The position numbers were made by a program, and so were the translations under genes. From contig CAYGOF010000022.1 in the NCBI GenBank assembly GCA_964351395.1, forward strand, positions 1 to 64,000: a stretch of DNA of 64,000 bases, given 5' to 3'. This DNA comes from Imperialibacter sp964351395 (GTDB taxonomy: Bacteria; Bacteroidota; Bacteroidia; Cytophagales; Cyclobacteriaceae). The notes under the pieces were generated by a model. That model was not told the DNA's origin. It made no database searches and saw only the letters and a program-made list of their open reading frames with translations. Shown here in pieces: positions 61,417-64,000 of this stretch (positions within the stretch are counted from its first letter, which is position 1; every line of letters starts with the position of its first letter).

Positions 61417-63348
61417 ATGAGATTGATAATTTCTTTCCTTTTGCTGCTTGCTTTAAGCCCCACAAAAGTGAATGGGCAAGTGACTGACTCCACGACTACA
61501 TCGTCAGATTCTCTTGTAAAAGCCCAACGCTTACAACAAGTCAATGACTCCATCGCTAACCAGCTGGAAGAATACACTAACCTGGTAAAAAGAGGCGAAC
61601 AAAAGCGAATTGACGACTCGCTGAAAAAAGCAGAATTGCTACAGCAAATCACCTTGCTAAAAGAAAATGATCAGTTAAAGCAAGCCGACCTCCTCCGTCA
61701 GATAAAGACCATAGAACAACAGGATTCAGTCAGAAAAGCCGAACAGGTTCAAAGAATCAATCAGCTAAAGCAAACGGCAACAGGCTACCCTGTATCACCT
61801 TTCAGAGATACGTTATTTTATGTTTACACAAAACTTGGCCCTGTTATGCCCAAAGAAAGGGCAAGCAACGTTTCGAGGAAGATCGAATTGCTTTATGATG
61901 ACTCCAAATTTGATCCAGATTCTTTGCATATAAGCCTCAATGAGACCACGGCAGATATCTTCTTTCGCGAAACAATTGTTATCAGCATCACCGACACCGA
62001 TGCGCTTTGGATCGGTAAGGACAAAGAACAGCTGGCTGCCGCATATGCCAAGCTGATATCAACGGCAATTCGTACCGAAAGAGATAACAATAGCTTTAAA
62101 ACCATCCTTTTACGTGCCCTGCTTACCCTACTCATTATCGCTGGGACATATGGCATCATTTACCTGCTGAACAGGCTGTTTCGTCAACTCAACCTTTGGC
62201 TCATTAAAAAGAAAGATGTGTTGTTTCATGGCCTTCGTTTCAAAGACTACGAGTTTTTGCCTCCACGCCGAGAGCTTGATTTGTCGCTGCAAATAGGCAA
62301 CCTGATCAAATGGGCGGTGTTTGCCTTTATCATGTATATATCGCTGCCTCTGCTTTTTAGTGTATTTCCCTTTACAAGAGGCTGGGCAACTACCTTGTTT
62401 AGTTGGGTATGGGAACCTGCAAGAGACATCATTCTGTCTATACTCAGGTACCTGCCAAATGTTTTCTCCATTGGAGTCATTTACCTGGTCACCCGGTATG
62501 CGATCAAGTTCATCAAGTTTATTTCACATGAGATTGCGGCAGAGCGGCTGAAATTTAGTGGGTTTTATCCTGACTGGGCGATGCCTACTTTCAATATTAT
62601 CAAGGTGCTGTTATATGCCTTTATGTTTGTGGTGATTTTCCCCTACCTACCAGGCTCTGACTCAAAGATATTTCAAGGTGTATCGGTTTTCCTCGGCATC
62701 CTTTTCTCGCTGGGATCCTCTACCGCTATTGCCAATGCCGTAGCTGGGCTGGTCATCACCTATATGCGTCCATTTAAAATTGGCGACAGGGTGAAAATTG
62801 ATGATATCGTCGGCGATGTGATTGAAAAGTCGCTGTTAGTCACTCGCTTACGCACGCCTAAAAACGAAGATATCACCGTTCCCAATGCATCTATTCTAGG
62901 TGGGAAAACCGTTAACTATTCCACTTCCAGCAAAGACCTTGGCTTGATTCTGCATACCACGATAACTATTGGTTATGATGTGCCCTGGCGACAAGTGCAT
63001 GAGCTTTTACTATCTGCAGCAATAGCTACTGAAGGGGTCAATAATCAACCAGCGCCGTTCATTTTGCAAACCAGCCTCGACGATTATTACGTCTCCTATC
63101 AGCTCAATGCTTATACCTCTGAACCTAATAAAATGCCTAGAACATATTCGATCCTGCACCAAAATATCCAGGACAAGTTCAATGAGGCAGGTGTAGAAAT
63201 CATGTCGCCACATTACCAGGCTTTGCGAGATGGAAATATGACTACTTTACCCGAAGATTTTGTTCCAAAAAACTATGTGAAGCCAAGCTTCGGAGTGCAA
63301 AACCAGGATGTCGCACCAAAGAACAAAGGCAAAATTGGGAAGGAGTAA
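61417..63348 (+). CDS. MscS-family mechanosensitive ion channel
   Basis: Protein of 643 residues when started at 61417, which gives a signal peptide (MRLIISFLLLLALSPTKVNG); the longer frame from 61303 reads through the antiporter end. A periplasmic coiled-coil region rich in Gln, Lys and Asp (about 25-115) precedes four or five membrane helices. The MscS core follows (SSTAIANAVAGLVITYMRPF as pore helix near 425-445, KIGDRVKIDDIVGDV, NEDITVPNASILGG) and a C-terminal cytoplasmic domain. It releases solutes under hypo-osmotic stress. Located next to ion transporters. Confidence 0.92.
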   Translation: MRLIISFLLLLALSPTKVNGQVTDSTTTSSDSLVKAQRLQQVNDSIANQLEEYTNLVKRGEQKRIDDSLKKAELLQQITLLKENDQLKQADLLRQIKTIEQQDSVRKAEQVQRINQLKQTATGYPVSPFRDTLFYVYTKLGPVMPKERASNVSRKIELLYDDSKFDPDSLHISLNETTADIFFRETIVISITDTDALWIGKDKEQLAAAYAKLISTAIRTERDNNSFKTILLRALLTLLIIAGTYGIIYLLNRLFRQLNLWLIKKKDVLFHGLRFKDYEFLPPRRELDLSLQIGNLIKWAVFAFIMYISLPLLFSVFPFTRGWATTLFSWVWEPARDIILSILRYLPNVFSIGVIYLVTRYAIKFIKFISHEIAAERLKFSGFYPDWAMPTFNIIKVLLYAFMFVVIFPYLPGSDSKIFQGVSVFLGILFSLGSSTAIANAVAGLVITYMRPFKIGDRVKIDDIVGDVIEKSLLVTRLRTPKNEDITVPNASILGGKTVNYSTSSKDLGLILHTTITIGYDVPWRQVHELLLSAAIATEGVNNQPAPFILQTSLDDYYVSYQLNAYTSEPNKMPRTYSILHQNIQDKFNEAGVEIMSPHYQALRDGNMTTLPEDFVPKNYVKPSFGVQNQDVAPKNKGKIGKE

Positions 63349-63469
63349 ATGGTTGAAAATAATGTTTAACTACCTAATTTTAATGTCACTAAAGTGTTGG
63401 GCAGTTTCTTTATTCGTTACTTTATCAACCTAAAAAAAACAATAGTCAGGCACTCGTGCCTTTTCTGTC

Positions 63470-64000
63470 ATGTTCAATATTGCCTATTACCTCTTTCTTA
63501 AGCCTCTTTCGATTCTACCACAGTGGCTGCTATACGGCCTTTCAGATGGATTGTCATTTTTCCTGTTCCATACAGGCGCATACCGAAAATCGCTTGTGAT
63601 GAAGCAAATCAGCGATTCGTTTCCAGAAAAGTCAGAAAAAGAGGTGCTCGAGATTACAAGGAAGTTCTATTCCCACTTTTGCGATCTGATCGTAGAGTCG
63701 GTGATGGTTTTCAGCATCTCCAAAGAAGACGCTATACGACGATGTAAAATCACCAGCAGCGAAGTGTTTGACGAGCTTTTCAAACAGAATAAGAATATCA
63801 TTATTGCGGGTGGGCATTTCAATAATTGGGAAATGCTGGCCGTCGCTATTGACGAACAAGTGCCTCACCAGGCCATGGCGTTGTACACTCCCCTGGCGAA
63901 TAAGAGTCTCGATAAGCTTATGAAGCAGTCCAGAGAAAAATATGGCCTAAGGATGTATTCAAAGAAAAGGTTTTGGGAGATTTTTGAAGCAAAAACCAAT
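63470..64000 (+). CDS. LpxL/HtrB-type lipid A acyltransferase (partial)
   Basis: The first 177 codons of a membrane acyltransferase; the rest is outside the window. The N-terminus MFNIAYYLFLKPLSILPQWL provides the membrane-associated segment. IIIAGGHFNNWEMLAVAI (about 110-127) holds the His and Glu of the LpxL/HtrB active site, and GLRMYSKKRFWEIFEA follows as in the family. Members add secondary acyl chains to lipid A or related lipids. Confidence 0.87.
   Translation, partial: MFNIAYYLFLKPLSILPQWLLYGLSDGLSFFLFHTGAYRKSLVMKQISDSFPEKSEKEVLEITRKFYSHFCDLIVESVMVFSISKEDAIRRCKITSSEVFDELFKQNKNIIIAGGHFNNWEMLAVAIDEQVPHQAMALYTPLANKSLDKLMKQSREKYGLRMYSKKRFWEIFEAKTN

Noticed and set aside
63449..63464. GGCACTCGTGCC with TTTT as terminator of the MscS gene
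   Set aside because: Only a 4-bp stem with a usable loop forms; too weak to call.

Overview
The window looks like a piece of chromosome from a member of the Bacteroidota, probably a Cytophagales-type marine or soil bacterium. Four kinds of evidence point there: several stand-alone FtsX/MacB-type ABC permeases of about 800 residues, AraC and LuxR regulators with membrane-spanning N-termini, DUF1761 and DUF885 proteins, and promoter -7 boxes of the Bacteroidota form TAnnTTTG (TACATTTG at 42673 and 61390). No rRNA, tRNA or CRISPR array was recognised. The genus is not determined.

Positions 1 to about 13,560 form an accessory region that reads as an integron-like cassette array on the minus strand. 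Eight hairpin-forming sites with attC architecture (R box, unpaired spacer, L box, loop, L box, spacer, R box) lie at 47-212, 1249-1343, 1911-2033, 5514-5636, 8261-8399, 9522-9688, 10904-11085 and 12341-12510. They separate eight complete cassettes. Each cassette starts with GTT plus a private 6-7 nt sequence and ends with the exact reverse complement of that start (9-10 nt, a different sequence in every cassette), which is the classical signature of cassettes that moved as circles. The cargo comprises secreted or lipoprotein hypotheticals, an alpha/beta hydrolase, a complete FtsX-type permease, an AraC regulator with a TAP-like hydrolase, and an isochorismatase-like hydrolase. No integrase gene is present, so within the window this is a cluster of attC sites without an integron integrase. 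An ORF-less group II intron (2038-2820) sits 4 nt from one attC R box, antisense to the cassette genes, exactly at a stop codon. Two copies of a roughly 480 bp segment (755-1235 and 13098-13556) each abut the first base of a cassette and resemble duplicated attI/promoter regions. Their first 212 nt are identical, whereas the receiver-domain remnant behind them has diverged.

From about 13,600 onward the sequence looks like ordinary backbone. At 13.9-20.3 kb lie a GCS2-CBS fusion, an aspartoacylase-family hydrolase, a sulfide:quinone-reductase-like flavoprotein with a tiny 44-residue partner, and a SulP anion transporter. From 20.5 to 36.2 kb there are an acetylesterase-like lipoprotein, an aldo/keto reductase, a DUF885 lipoprotein, two FtsX permeases, a histidine kinase, a Gfo/Idh/MocA oxidoreductase, a serine hydrolase and a TIM-barrel isomerase. 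From 36.4 to 43.4 kb come a YfcC-type carrier, a compact SPFH module with two very small genes, a phosphodiesterase, MltA, and a LuxR regulator divergent from a membrane protein.

From 43.5 to 54.5 kb there are an RHS remnant, an OmpA/PD40 protein, DUF1761 proteins, an esterase, a ferredoxin reductase, a class C serine hydrolase, a Nudix protein and two-component sensors. The last 9 kb is an ion and osmotic block. It holds a 1674-residue cation-chloride-cotransporter-like permease fused to a helical region and a P-loop ATPase (with a 119-residue partner), a cation:proton antiporter and an MscS channel. A lipid A acyltransferase cut by the window edge follows.

The main candidates for something new are the cassette array with its duplicated attI-like segments and intron, and the transporter-ATPase fusion.
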